NCBI GenBank assembly: GCA_031278795.1
Contig: JAITJT010000147.1
Span: forward strand, 1-10,267
Reading direction: 5' to 3'
Length of the DNA: 10,267 nucleotides
Source: Deltaproteobacteria bacterium
GTDB taxonomy: Bacteria; Desulfobacterota; Desulfarculia; Adiutricales; Adiutricaceae
Position 1 is the stretch's first letter, and each line of letters opens with the position of its first letter. Shown piece after piece: positions 1 through 6,837 of the stretch. The notes under the pieces are model-generated. The model had not been told where the DNA came from and did no database searches. It saw nothing but the letters and a program-made list of their open reading frames with translations. A program made the position numbers and the translations under genes.

Positions 1-1
1 A

Positions 2-67
2 AGAGGAAGCGTAAATATTACTAAACAAATCCGACCAGAGAAGCTAAGACAAATAAAGATCTATTAA
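2..67 (+). CDS. possible 3' tail of an upstream gene (partial)
   Basis: The second frame is open from the window edge for 21 codons to a TAA at 65-67. It reads as a basic peptide ending in LRQIKIY. The other two forward frames close within about 25 bases. A hairpin with a T-run follows at 90-141, where a terminator for such a gene would lie. The stretch is too short to tell from chance, and no family is recognisable. Sequence upstream of the window would settle it. Confidence 0.2.
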   Translation, partial: RGSVNITKQIRPEKLRQIKIY

Positions 68-89
68 GGGTAAAGCACGTTTAAAAGCG

Positions 90-141
90 AAAAGAGCTAA
101 AAAAAAGCCCAGATCTTGACTAGATATTTCAAGCTCTTTTT
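90..141 (+). terminator. hairpin with T-run, possible terminator
   Basis: AAAAGAGCT (90-98) is the exact reverse complement of AGCTCTTTT (132-140), and a T-run ends at 141. The 33-base loop is long for an intrinsic terminator and the stem is only moderately GC-rich. It could end transcription of a gene entering from the left edge. Its A-rich 5' arm would also provide some T-run on the other strand. Confidence 0.3.
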
Positions 142-162
142 AGGTACAAAGAGAAGGAAGTA

Positions 163-267
163 ATGGATGAGCTATCTGGAGGGGCATTGGGACTAACTAT
201 CCCAGGATTATTTTTTTTAGGGAAATTAGTAAAATTCATTGCGATCTCAAGGTGCTTTAGGTTATAA
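163..267 (+). CDS. small hydrophobic ORF, 34 aa, hypothetical
   Basis: An ATG at 163 follows a purine-rich AGAAGGAAG stretch (152-160), with AAGGA four bases from the start codon. The 34-codon frame ends at TAA 265-267. The product starts with acidic MDEL, then has a glycine- and leucine-rich hydrophobic stretch (about residues 6-28, including PGLFFLGKLVKFIAI) and ends in basic residues. That would suit a one-segment small membrane peptide. No family is recognised. The surrounding DNA is very AT-rich and such frames arise by chance; the ribosome-binding site is the main support. Confidence 0.25.
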   Translation: MDELSGGALGLTIPGLFFLGKLVKFIAISRCFRL

Positions 268-268
268 T
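239..268 (+). promoter_or_regulatory. candidate sigma70 promoter
   Basis: TTGCGA (239-244) is followed by an 18-base spacer and a perfect TATAAT (263-268), giving a predicted start near 275. It overlaps the stop of the 34-codon ORF. The next annotated gene downstream is the hemerythrin at 609, which would have a leader of over 300 bases. Perfect -10 boxes occur by chance in DNA this AT-rich, so this is only a candidate. Confidence 0.3.
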
Positions 269-608
269 AGAGAAGTTTGATTTTTAACACGCATAATTTT
301 CATAATATTTATTTTAGCACTCTTTCTAGATCTTTCTCAAGCGTCCATGTAGAGCTAACAAATGAGTCTTCTTTAGAGCTTAACACCAAAACATTTAAAC
401 GGCAGTTGGATTATTTTTTATATTTTTGACATTTCAAATTGTTGCGATAATTTTTCTTTTTCCCGCTAAATTTATTTTAATTGCAGCTTATAAATCATTT
501 ACAAAGTTGTTTGTTTTCTATAGACGAAGGTGCTTTTCAATTATTTATGTCGCTACTTTTTTTTTACACTTAATCTAAAAAAAAATTCCATTACAAATGA
601 GGATCTAA
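268..608. other. AT-rich spacer upstream of hemerythrin; no convincing gene
   Basis: The plus strand is rich in T-runs. Two open stretches exist: 281-349, reading as a hydrophobic signal-like peptide but with no start codon, and 399-578, a hydrophobic 59-codon frame with a possible TTG at 426. Both are dominated by TTT, ATT and TTA codons, as expected of T-rich noise, and neither has a ribosome-binding site. Besides the promoter candidates nothing convincing is seen. Confidence 0.5.
426..451 (+). promoter_or_regulatory. candidate promoter for the hemerythrin gene
   Basis: A perfect TTGACA (426-431) lies 14 bases before GATAAT (446-451), which is preceded by TGC in extended -10 position. The spacer is about three bases shorter than ideal, though an extended -10 can make up for poor -35 spacing. 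A start near 458 would give a leader of about 150 bases. A second weaker pair, TTTACA (498-503) and TATAGA (519-524), lies nearer the gene with a 15-base spacer. Confidence 0.3.
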
Positions 609-1028
609 ATGAAAAAACTGCTAATTGTTTGGAGAGATGTCAACAGAACCGACATACCCATAATTGACGAACAACACAGAGGGATTGTTACAGTCATCAA
701 CTCTCTTCACGAAGCCATTGGCACAAAGCGTGAAATAAAGATCCTGGAACCCGCCACAGAAATGCTACTAGCTTACTCAAAACTCCACTTCATGACCGAA
801 TACGAACTCCTGGAGGACTCCAAGTACCCGGCCCTTGAGGCACACAACAAGCTACACGACCAGCTCATCAAAGACATGGCCAAACATTTCTCCGCGTCTA
901 GAAAAGAAAAGGATTTAACCATTATGCTGGATTTCTTAAAAGCCTGGTGGTTAAACCACATCAACCGAGAAGACATGCTCTACAAGGAGCACTTGAAAAA
1001 GTTCCTGAAAATTGACGAGGCCAAATGA
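609..1028 (+). CDS. bacteriohemerythrin, single domain (139 aa)
   Basis: This is a non-heme diiron protein expected to bind oxygen reversibly in the cytoplasm, for storage, delivery or sensing. The full ligand set of the family is visible: H23 in IDEQH, H60 and E64 in HxxxE, H79 and H83 in HxxxH, and H117 and D122 in HxxxxD. Length and four-helix spacing match stand-alone bacterial hemerythrins, and no output domain is fused. Residue W8 followed by a short linker to the first iron ligand is also typical. The ATG has GAGGA (599-603) five bases upstream. The gene stands alone: the neighbour downstream is convergent, and upstream is AT-rich spacer. Such proteins are frequent in anaerobes and microaerophiles facing oxygen pulses, but the physiological role cannot be read from the sequence. 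The gene is less GC-rich than the large minus-strand genes. Confidence 0.93.
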   Translation: MKKLLIVWRDVNRTDIPIIDEQHRGIVTVINSLHEAIGTKREIKILEPATEMLLAYSKLHFMTEYELLEDSKYPALEAHNKLHDQLIKDMAKHFSASRKEKDLTIMLDFLKAWWLNHINREDMLYKEHLKKFLKIDEAK

Positions 1029-1276
1029 TAGAGCGATACCTCTCGCTTGTACATGTAGGCATGGGACCTAACTTAACGCTAGGACAATGTGTGATATAAA
1101 AAATAAGCTCTCAAGCCAAAGCTTTTCCCGCCTATGATAAGCTTAGTGAATGCGCAAAAAGAAATAATGACTTTTCAATACACTCCCCAAGCCGCCTCAA
1201 AGATTTAAGGCAGAAGATAAAACTGTAGCTCCATTTGTGGCTTTCTAGCTTGTTTTTTTAAAGTGAACTTACCGCG

Positions 1277-2584
1277 CTATGATGAGAGACCCAACTCTTT
1301 AAGTTTTTCCGCGGCGCCTGGATACTGGAGCTCTTTTAGCTTCTTAAGTAGTTGGATAGCATCGTCACGCTTTAAGGGATTCTCGGACTCGCTTAGATTT
1401 ATAAGCGCCAAGGCATACATGGCATCCGGATTTCCCAATTTGGCGGCCTCCTCATAGTACTTGGTGGCCTTGTCCCTGTCCCTATGGTGCTCCAGAAAGC
1501 CTGACCACAGCATGTCCGCGTAGGAGAGCATTGCGCCCACGTGGCCGCTCTTGGCGGCGCCCTCCAGGTATTTCATGAAAGTTTCATACTCATCGGCGCT
1601 CACGCCCTCCATGGCGAAACCAATCATGGCCGCGCGGTACATGGACTCCACGTCTCCCTGGAGAGCCGCCATCTGATAATATTTGAGGGCCATGTCGAAG
1701 TCCTGCTCCACCCCGTCCCCCACCTGATACATGATGCCTAGGACTACCTGGCTCCGGAGCTCTCCCTTTCTTGCGGACTTAACAAGCCACTTTTCCGCCT
1801 CCTCTTTGTTCACCTCGGTTCCGGTGCCAAAGAGGTAACTGAATCCCAAGCTCTGCTCGGCCAGGGTGATCCCGTGTTTGGCCGCCTCCTTGAACCACTT
1901 GAAGGCCAGGCCTTTGTCCTCAGCTGTGCCCTCCCCCATGGAGTACATGGTGGCCAGGTTGTACTGGGAGTTGGGGTTTCCCCGCTCGGCTGTTTCCTTA
2001 AATAAGCGGAAGGCCTCCTCGCGGTTTATCTCCACCCCGTTTCCGTAGTAGTACATGAGCCCCAGATTGTACTGGGCGTCTATCAAACGCCCCTTGGCGG
2101 CCTTGGAAAAACACAAGAAGGCCTGCTCGGAGTTCTGCTCAATGCCCTTTCTGCCCTCCAGATACAACAGACCCAGCTGATAGAGCGCCACCAGGTCCCC
2201 GTGGTCAGCCGCCTTCTGGTACCAGCTCAAGGCCAGCTCAGGGTCCTGGGGAACCAGTTCCCCCAGGATGTAGAGAGTGCCCATGTTCTGCTCGGCCGGT
2301 GGATAACCGGCCTCGGCCGCCCTCCTTAAGAGGGTGATGGATTCGTTTTGATCCTTGGTAACCCCCAGACCGGCGCTGTAGATGTAGGATAGGTTGTAGG
2401 TGGCCTGGTGGTTTCCTCCGTCGGAGGATTCCTTTAGCAACTTGGCGGCCATCACCGGATCGCGCTCCACGTTGGCCTCACCTTCCAGGTAGATGAGCGC
2501 AAGATCCAGCTGATCTTGTGGATTTCCACTCTCGGCTCCTTTTTTTAGCTCCTCAAAGCTTTTGCGGGGAAAGCATTCAGTCAA
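1277..2584 (-). CDS. Sel1-repeat (TPR-like) protein, about 435 aa
   Basis: The protein is almost wholly Sel1-like repeats. About eleven consecutive units of 35-37 residues can be lined up, each with the pattern LGxxYxxGxGVxxDxxxAxxWxxKAAxxG. Good examples read YNLGLMYYYGNGVEINREEA and YQKAADHG. Such alpha-helical solenoids mediate protein-protein contacts and are scaffolds or signalling adaptors rather than enzymes. There is no signal peptide or membrane segment, so a cytoplasmic location is likely, unlike many secreted Sel1 proteins. The frame stays open to a TTG at 2647, but I place the start at TTG 2584: AAGGAG (2596-2591) lies six bases before it, and the Sel1 solenoid begins soon after. 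The 22 extra residues of the longer form show no domain. The partner and pathway are unknown. The last two repeats are degenerate. The gene converges on the hemerythrin gene; no clear terminator is seen in the 248-bp gap. Confidence 0.9.
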   Translation of the reverse strand: MTECFPRKSFEELKKGAESGNPQDQLDLALIYLEGEANVERDPVMAAKLLKESSDGGNHQATYNLSYIYSAGLGVTKDQNESITLLRRAAEAGYPPAEQNMGTLYILGELVPQDPELALSWYQKAADHGDLVALYQLGLLYLEGRKGIEQNSEQAFLCFSKAAKGRLIDAQYNLGLMYYYGNGVEINREEAFRLFKETAERGNPNSQYNLATMYSMGEGTAEDKGLAFKWFKEAAKHGITLAEQSLGFSYLFGTGTEVNKEEAEKWLVKSARKGELRSQVVLGIMYQVGDGVEQDFDMALKYYQMAALQGDVESMYRAAMIGFAMEGVSADEYETFMKYLEGAAKSGHVGAMLSYADMLWSGFLEHHRDRDKATKYYEEAAKLGNPDAMYALALINLSESENPLKRDDAIQLLKKLKELQYPGAAEKLKELGLSS

Positions 2585-2590
2585 GTGATT

Positions 2591-2596
2591 CTCCTT
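2591..2596 (-). promoter_or_regulatory. ribosome-binding site that decides the Sel1 gene start
   Basis: On the minus strand this reads AAGGAG, six bases before TTG 2584. It would sit inside the coding region if the upstream TTG at 2647 were used, and that codon has only the tandem repeat in front of it and no purine-rich site. This favours the 435-residue form. Confidence 0.7.
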
Positions 2597-2654
2597 AAAA
2601 CATGGATAGTGTTTGATGTTATTTGAAAATGGGTTTTTGGTCGCCAAGTTGTCG

Positions 2655-2736
2655 CCTAGCGTATAGCCCCAAGCGTATAGCCCCTAGCATTTAGCGCTTA
2701 GCGTTTAGCCCCTAGCGTTAGCCCCTAGCGTTAGCG
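2655..2736. repeat. six-copy 14/13-bp tandem repeat
   Basis: There are four 14-bp units (2655-2668, 2669-2682, 2683-2696, 2697-2710) followed by two 13-bp units (2711-2723, 2724-2736). The consensus on the plus strand is CCTAGCGTTTAGCC. Units differ at a few positions, and the last two have lost one base. On the minus strand the unit reads GGCTAAACGCTAGG. It lies about 70 bp upstream of the proposed Sel1 start, probably in the leader or promoter. Copy number may vary between strains. Confidence 0.85.
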
Positions 2737-2894
2737 CCCATAATAAAACAACTACATAACGAAAGATAGACCTACAGCTCCCCTCCCCCACCAAAACAGG
2801 TAGCCTCCAGGGATTATTAAGATCCCTCGCGGATGCAAGATTCTGGATGCGAAGAAATTATTAAGCTGTTTAAGGATCTCTTCCTATACACCAA

Positions 2895-2950
2895 AAATTT
2901 GAAGCTTCTCGCGCGCTAAGACAAGGCTCGCGCTCTCTAACTTATGAGAG
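2895..2950 (-). terminator. GC-rich inverted repeats after the MATE gene, possible terminator
   Basis: Downstream of the MATE stop the minus strand carries a CTCTC/GAGAG repeat (2932-2950), then GCGCG and CGCGC arms about 13 bases apart (roughly 2911-2933). These are followed by a GAAGCTTC palindrome and AAATTTTT near 2895. The pieces are terminator-like, but no single stem runs straight into a long T-run, so efficiency is uncertain. Confidence 0.3.
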
Positions 2951-2963
2951 GTGAAAAGCCGCC

Positions 2964-4415
2964 TCAATCCATGGTGTCAAAGCGCTCGATGACGCGCTTG
3001 GTCATCCATTTCTTGCTCCAGAAACGCCAGGCGAAGGTAACGGTGAGGGCCATGACATAAAAGACCAAGGAAAACCACATGGTGTAAATATTGGCGATGT
3101 CCATTATGAAGAAGATGCTGATGGGTATGACCACGCCCACTACCCCCCAGAATCCCATGGCGAACATGGGGAAGTAGACATCCCCCGCGCCCCTTAGGAC
3201 CCCGAAACAGCACACGTAAACGCCGTCAAAGAAGCTGTAGAGCACCACGAAGCGCAGCATGATGGAGCCAATGCGGTAAATGGCCTCCAGGGTCGCGGGA
3301 TCCAGGTCCTCAGGGGTGAATATACCTAGGAAAAAACGGGGAAACAGCGTGAAACACATGAGCATGATGAAGACATACATGGAGCTGAGGACTATCCCGG
3401 AGATGGCCGCCTTCTGGCCATCCTCGGGCCTTTCCTTGCCTATGGCGTGACCTACCTTGATGCTAATGGCCTGGGCCATGCCCATCATGGGAAAAAAGGT
3501 GAGCGACTCTATGGAGAGGGCCATGCTGTTGGCGGCCAGGGTGATGGCGTCCAGCTTACCTATGGCCAGGGCGAAGAAGACGAAGGCGAAGACCTCCAGA
3601 AAGAGCTGCATGCCGGAGGGATAGCCATATTTTATGAGCCTCCCCATGAGGGGAAGATCCAGCTGCCGCATGCTCCTTGTGCCGTACTCCTTTTCCATGG
3701 AGTCCTTGAAACAGAAGTAGGCGAAGAGGAGGGTTCCTATGCCCCAGGAGATGTCGGTCGCCAGGGCCGCCCCGAATATGCCCTGGGGCTCAAGCTTGAG
3801 GAAGCCCCAGTCGAATCCAAAGATGAGGAGGTAGTCCAAGGGGACGTTGAGGCCGGTGCTGGCGAAGGTGAGCCACATGACCAGCCTGGTCCTGCCCAGA
3901 GAGGAGAGGAAGGAGGACATGGTGGCCATGGAGAGGCCCAGGGGCACGGCTACGAGCAGCGTGTTGAAATACAGCGTCTCCTCTTCTATTAGCTCAGGGG
4001 AGTGCTTGGCGATCTGGAATATTTGCTCGCTTACGAAAAAGAGGCTATAGAGGAGCACGCCCACGGCCAGGCTGAAATACAGCCCCTGCCAGAGGGCGGC
4101 CGCCGCCCTCCTGGGCTTTCCGGCCCCCACGTACTGGGCGGCGAATATACCCGAGTAGGTCACCAGCCCGAAAAATACGCTCTGGAGCAAAAAAAACATG
4201 GTGCCGCTGGGAAGGGAGGCCGCGATGGAGGTAATGGAGTAGCGGCTCAAAAAAACCCTATCCGTGAACATCATGAGGGTCGAGGCGATGTTGGAAAAGA
4301 TCAAGGGAAGAGATAGACTGAGTAGCTCTCTGTAGCCTTGGGGGGCCGTCCAACGGTTTTTAAAGCGGATAGAGTCGTATACACTTTTTATACGATCCAA
4401 TACAGAACGAAGCAT
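2964..4415 (-). CDS. MATE-family multidrug/toxin efflux transporter (483 aa)
   Basis: This is an inner-membrane antiporter of the MATE (NorM/DinF-like) family, expected to export cationic or amphipathic compounds using a sodium or proton gradient. After a hydrophilic N-terminus of about 30 residues there is regular alternation of hydrophobic segments consistent with 12 helices. The family's internal two-fold repeat is visible: LPLIFSNIASTLMMFTDRVF with an acidic D52 in the first helix, the loop QYVGAGKPRRA (94-104), and the equivalent VGHAIGKERPEDG loop in the second half. Length is in the usual 440-490 range. The start ATG has only a weak AGGA 17 bases upstream, across a nearly pure T stretch. 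No better in-frame start is seen. The gene is transcribed alone, 397 bp from pgm, and no regulator adjoins it, so the substrate cannot be deduced. Confidence 0.92.
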   Translation of the reverse strand: MLRSVLDRIKSVYDSIRFKNRWTAPQGYRELLSLSLPLIFSNIASTLMMFTDRVFLSRYSITSIAASLPSGTMFFLLQSVFFGLVTYSGIFAAQYVGAGKPRRAAAALWQGLYFSLAVGVLLYSLFFVSEQIFQIAKHSPELIEEETLYFNTLLVAVPLGLSMATMSSFLSSLGRTRLVMWLTFASTGLNVPLDYLLIFGFDWGFLKLEPQGIFGAALATDISWGIGTLLFAYFCFKDSMEKEYGTRSMRQLDLPLMGRLIKYGYPSGMQLFLEVFAFVFFALAIGKLDAITLAANSMALSIESLTFFPMMGMAQAISIKVGHAIGKERPEDGQKAAISGIVLSSMYVFIMLMCFTLFPRFFLGIFTPEDLDPATLEAIYRIGSIMLRFVVLYSFFDGVYVCCFGVLRGAGDVYFPMFAMGFWGVVGVVIPISIFFIMDIANIYTMWFSLVFYVMALTVTFAWRFWSKKWMTKRVIERFDTMD

Positions 4416-4619
4416 AAAAAAAACAAAAATTATCCTTTTTCCCCTTGGCGCTTAAAATGACGCCGTTATGAAAAGCTAGAGGTCTTATGGCCTCCTAAGC
4501 ATCAAAAAAGTTTCGCCGTTATTATTATGGTGAATTCCATTAAAACGCCTCAAAAAAAAGCCCAAGAAAATGTGGGTCATAAAAAATACAAATCCAAGAA
4601 AGCGTAAATGGATAAGGGG

Positions 4620-4654
4620 AAAAGAGCTAAGAATTGGCTCCTTTTTGGTTTTTT
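4620..4654. terminator. weak hairpin with flanking A- and T-runs
   Basis: AAAAGAGC (4620-4627) pairs with GCTCCTTTT (4637-4645) with one bulged C and a 9-base loop, followed on the plus strand by GGTTTTTT. On the minus strand it is followed by TTTTCCCC. No plus-strand gene feeds into it, so if it is real it would back up termination downstream of pgm. Confidence 0.3.
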
Positions 4655-4712
4655 ATAAATTTTGAATCCGCTTCATTAGAGAGGGAAAAATCCACCTCAC
4701 TTAAGCGATTTC

Positions 4713-4731
4713 AAGCCGTTAAAAACGGCTT
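4713..4731. repeat. perfect 8-bp inverted repeat (hairpin)
   Basis: AAGCCGTT (4713-4720) and AACGGCTT (4724-4731) are exact reverse complements separated by AAA. The hairpin lies just beyond the larger GC hairpin that follows pgm. It lacks a T-run on either strand, so it may be a second element of the pgm 3' region or a transcript stabiliser rather than a terminator. Confidence 0.55.
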
Positions 4732-4749
4732 ATGGTGAACATTACCTAA

Positions 4750-4789
4750 ATTAAGCCCCCGGCGCGTTCCATGTGGACGCGCGGGGGGC
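4750..4789 (-). terminator. strong GC-rich hairpin, probable pgm terminator
   Basis: The arms 4755-4769 and 4775-4789 pair along 14 positions, including one G-T pair, with a single G-G mismatch (4761/4783) and a five-base loop (4770-4774). The stem is nearly all G and C. It begins about 24 bases after the pgm stop. On the minus strand it is followed by GCTTAATTTAGG, a weak U-rich tail. The position and strength suggest a terminator or a 3'-end stabilising structure for pgm. Confidence 0.6.
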
Positions 4790-4812
4790 GGCTAAAATGG
4801 TCCAAAGCTAAG

Positions 4813-6429
4813 CTAAGCGCCAAATATCAAAGCCGGGGCCTCGGCTATGATCTTCTTTTTGAGCTCCTCGCCGCTGAAGCTCTCCACGTAGAGCTTCATC
4901 TTGGGTTCGGTCCCGCTGGGACGCATGGCGAACCAGGAGCCGTCCTCCAGGATAACCTTGACGCCACCTATGGAGGCATCGTTTCCCGGGGCCTTTAGCC
5001 AGGCGGATTGCACCTTTTTCCCTCCCAGGGCCTTTCCGGTCAACTTGTTCGGGTTTATGTGGGAAAGTATATCCTTCTCTTTATCGGTGATGGGGGAGTC
5101 CACCCGCTCGTAGTTGGTGGAACCGTACTTCTGGGTGAGCGTGAAGTAGATCTCATGCGGGGCCCTTCCGGTCTTGGCCATTATCTCGGCTGACAAAAGC
5201 GCCATGCAGAAGCCGTCCTTGTCCGTGGTCCAGGGCTTTCCGTTTCTCCTCAAGAAAGACGCCCCGGCGCTTTCCTCTCCCCCAAAGGCCAAATCGCTGG
5301 AGAGCAGCCCCGGCACGAACCACTTGAAGCCCACCGGGGTCTCATAGAGCTCGCGCCCGGCCCCCTTCACCACCCGGTCTATGATGGATGAGGAGACCAG
5401 GGTCTTCCCAATCTTGACGCCTGGCTTCCAGTCCGGGCGGTTCTCGAGGAGGTAGTTGATGCTGGTGGCCAGGTAATGGTTGGGATTCATGAGATTCCCG
5501 CCGGAGACTATGCCGTGGCGGTCGAAGTCCGGGTCGTTCCCGAAGGCCAGGTCGTATTTGAGGCCCAAAGCCAGGAGATTGGCCATGGCGAAGGGCGACG
5601 AGCAGTCCATCCTTATCTCTCCGTCCGAGTCCAGGGGCATGAAGGCGAAGGACGCGTCCACCTTGGGGTTCACCACGTCGATGTTTATCTTCCAGCGCTC
5701 GGCTATGCGGTTCCAGTAGTGGACTCCCGAGCCGCCCAGGGGATCCGCCCCCAGCTTGAGCTCGGCCGACCTTATGGCGTCAAAGTCCACAACCTCACCC
5801 AGGCCCTCTATGAAAGGCGTCATGAAGTCCTCTTCCTTGACGTACTTGGATTTCAAGGCCTTTTTGAAGTCAAGGCGCTTTATGCCCTTAAAGTTGGGCA
5901 TAATCTCATTGGCCCGGTTCTGGACCCAGTCCGTTACATCCACGTCGGCCGGGCCGCCGTGGGGCGGGTTGTACTTGATGCCCCCGTCCTGGGGTGGGTT
6001 GTGGCTGGGGGTGATGATGAGCCCGTCCGCCTGGACACCCGGGTTCTCGCGGTTGTGCTCAAGGATCATGAAGGATATGACAGGCGTGGGCGAGAACTCC
6101 CGACCCTTGGAGATTATGGTTTGCACTCCGTTGGCCGCGAGAATCTCCAGACAGGTGCGCCAGGCTGGCTCGGAGAGCCCGTGGGTGTCGAAACCCAGAT
6201 AGAGCGGGCCCTTGTAGCCCTGTTTTTTGCGGTACTCTATCACCGCGAGGGCCACGGAGGCCACGTGGCCCTCGTTGAAGGAGGCGCGCACGGCGCTACC
6301 CCTATGGCCCGAGGTTCCGAAAGCCACCGGGGCCTGGGGCATGAGGGTGTAATAGTCGGAAATCAGGGAAGGAACGTTTATGATCTTGTCTAAAGGCGCA
6401 GGCTTACCCCGCAGCGGATGAAGGGACAT
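4813..6429 (-). CDS. pgm: phosphoglucomutase, alpha-D-glucose phosphate-specific (538 aa)
   Basis: The enzyme interconverts glucose-6-phosphate and glucose-1-phosphate in the cytoplasm, linking glycolysis to glycogen and sugar-nucleotide synthesis. All four signature loops are present: FGTSGHRG (37-44), the catalytic TPSHNPPQDGG with phosphoserine S142, the magnesium loop DPDFDR (299-304), the sugar-binding GGEESAG (383-389), and the phosphate-binding RPSGTEPK (503-510). Length and order match the long bacterial Pgm of the E. coli type (about 546 residues), not the shorter phosphomannomutase/PGM enzymes. The ATG at 6429 has GGAG five bases upstream within GTGGAGTTCCC. A short GGCT/AGCC inverted repeat sits in the leader just upstream. 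The nearest related gene is the glucokinase upstream, which makes its substrate, but the 827-bp gap and the hairpin after glucokinase argue for separate transcripts. Confidence 0.97.
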   Translation of the reverse strand: MSLHPLRGKPAPLDKIINVPSLISDYYTLMPQAPVAFGTSGHRGSAVRASFNEGHVASVALAVIEYRKKQGYKGPLYLGFDTHGLSEPAWRTCLEILAANGVQTIISKGREFSPTPVISFMILEHNRENPGVQADGLIITPSHNPPQDGGIKYNPPHGGPADVDVTDWVQNRANEIMPNFKGIKRLDFKKALKSKYVKEEDFMTPFIEGLGEVVDFDAIRSAELKLGADPLGGSGVHYWNRIAERWKINIDVVNPKVDASFAFMPLDSDGEIRMDCSSPFAMANLLALGLKYDLAFGNDPDFDRHGIVSGGNLMNPNHYLATSINYLLENRPDWKPGVKIGKTLVSSSIIDRVVKGAGRELYETPVGFKWFVPGLLSSDLAFGGEESAGASFLRRNGKPWTTDKDGFCMALLSAEIMAKTGRAPHEIYFTLTQKYGSTNYERVDSPITDKEKDILSHINPNKLTGKALGGKKVQSAWLKAPGNDASIGGVKVILEDGSWFAMRPSGTEPKMKLYVESFSGEELKKKIIAEAPALIFGA

Positions 6430-6646
6430 GGGAACTCCACTTTTTTCTGGCTAAAGCCGGTAGATATGCCCAATACTTAATCTATAGAAGCATAGGCAGT
6501 TTAGTTTATGAAAATGTCATGAAATTATGTTTAAAATTATAAATCTTCTTTGATACAAACTTCTAATTATCAACTAAATCACTGGAAAAATTCAAGACGA
6601 ACATTAAGTAAAGAATCCGGAATAAAAAACAAAATTTTGAAATTTT

Positions 6647-6722
6647 TAAACTGTTTTCACACTGTATCAGCATTCTTAAATTACATCAATGTTCTTATAG
6701 TCTATCACTGTTCTCAAGTTTT
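6647..6722. repeat. four-unit array with 19-bp period
   Basis: Units begin at 6647, 6666, 6685 and 6704, exactly 19 bases apart. The cores are ACTGTTTTCA, GCATTCTTAA, AATGTTCTTA and ACTGTTCTCA, and the last three units open with ATCA. The first unit is the most diverged. Near-constant spacing close to two helical turns would place the cores on one face of the DNA. It lies about 220-290 bp upstream of pgm. Confidence 0.55.
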
Positions 6723-6754
6723 CTAAAATGTTTTCTAAAATGTTTTGTAAAAAG
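6719..6754. repeat. triplicated 12-mer TTTTCTAAAATG
   Basis: Two perfect copies (6719-6730, 6731-6742) are followed by one with three changes, TTTTGTAAAAAG (6743-6754). The array abuts and slightly overlaps the 19-bp-period array and shares its TGTTyT core, so the two may have a common origin or binding factor. Confidence 0.65.
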
Positions 6755-6837
6755 TAATAACCGTAAAAATAACAATGTTTTATGCGAAGGAAGGCTTAAA
6801 GCAGAAGACTTTCATTTTAATAGGCTAAAAATAAAAA

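Larger units (their letters stand above)
2585..2963. other. spacer between the MATE gene and the Sel1 gene
   Basis: This gap holds the upstream region of the Sel1 gene, a six-copy tandem repeat (2655-2736), and a small hairpin AGGGAT/ATCCCT at 2809-2827. On the MATE side there are short GC-rich inverted repeats around 2911-2950. A -10-like TATTAT lies just beyond the repeat on the minus strand, but no matching -35 is apparent. No further gene is evident. Confidence 0.5.
4416..4812. other. spacer between pgm and the MATE gene
   Basis: No gene is seen. From the pgm side it holds the strong GC hairpin (4755-4789), a second perfect hairpin (4713-4731), and a weaker one with T-runs (4620-4646). 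Close to the MATE start is a six-pair hairpin GAGGTC-TTAT-GGCCTC (4479-4494). On the minus strand GATAAT lies 15 bases before the MATE ATG, but without a recognisable -35 it is not called as a promoter. Confidence 0.5.

Noticed and set aside
281..578. Hydrophobic frames resembling a signal peptide and membrane segments upstream of the hemerythrin
   Set aside because: T-rich DNA read on this strand gives Phe, Ile and Leu by default. There is no ATG in frame, no ribosome-binding site, and the pieces lie in different frames.
1029..1276. Search for a terminator between the convergent hemerythrin and Sel1 genes
   Set aside because: Only short stems were found (for example AGCGA/TCGCT at 1032-1047) with no adjoining T-run. 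The T-run at 1253-1259 has no stable stem before it.
2655..2736. Could the 14-bp repeat be a CRISPR array?
   Set aside because: The units are directly adjacent with no unique spacers, are too short, and no cas-like gene is nearby.
3447..3992. A 181-codon open frame on the plus strand, antisense to the MATE gene
   Set aside because: It is the opposite-strand shadow of transmembrane codons (Gly, Glu and His rich), has no ribosome-binding site, and overlaps a convincing transporter gene entirely.
5476..6393. A 305-codon open frame on the plus strand, antisense to pgm
   Set aside because: The pgm frame carries every expected motif. The antisense product is rich in Val, Gly, Glu, His and Arg with no recognisable domain, as expected of the shadow of a GC-rich gene.
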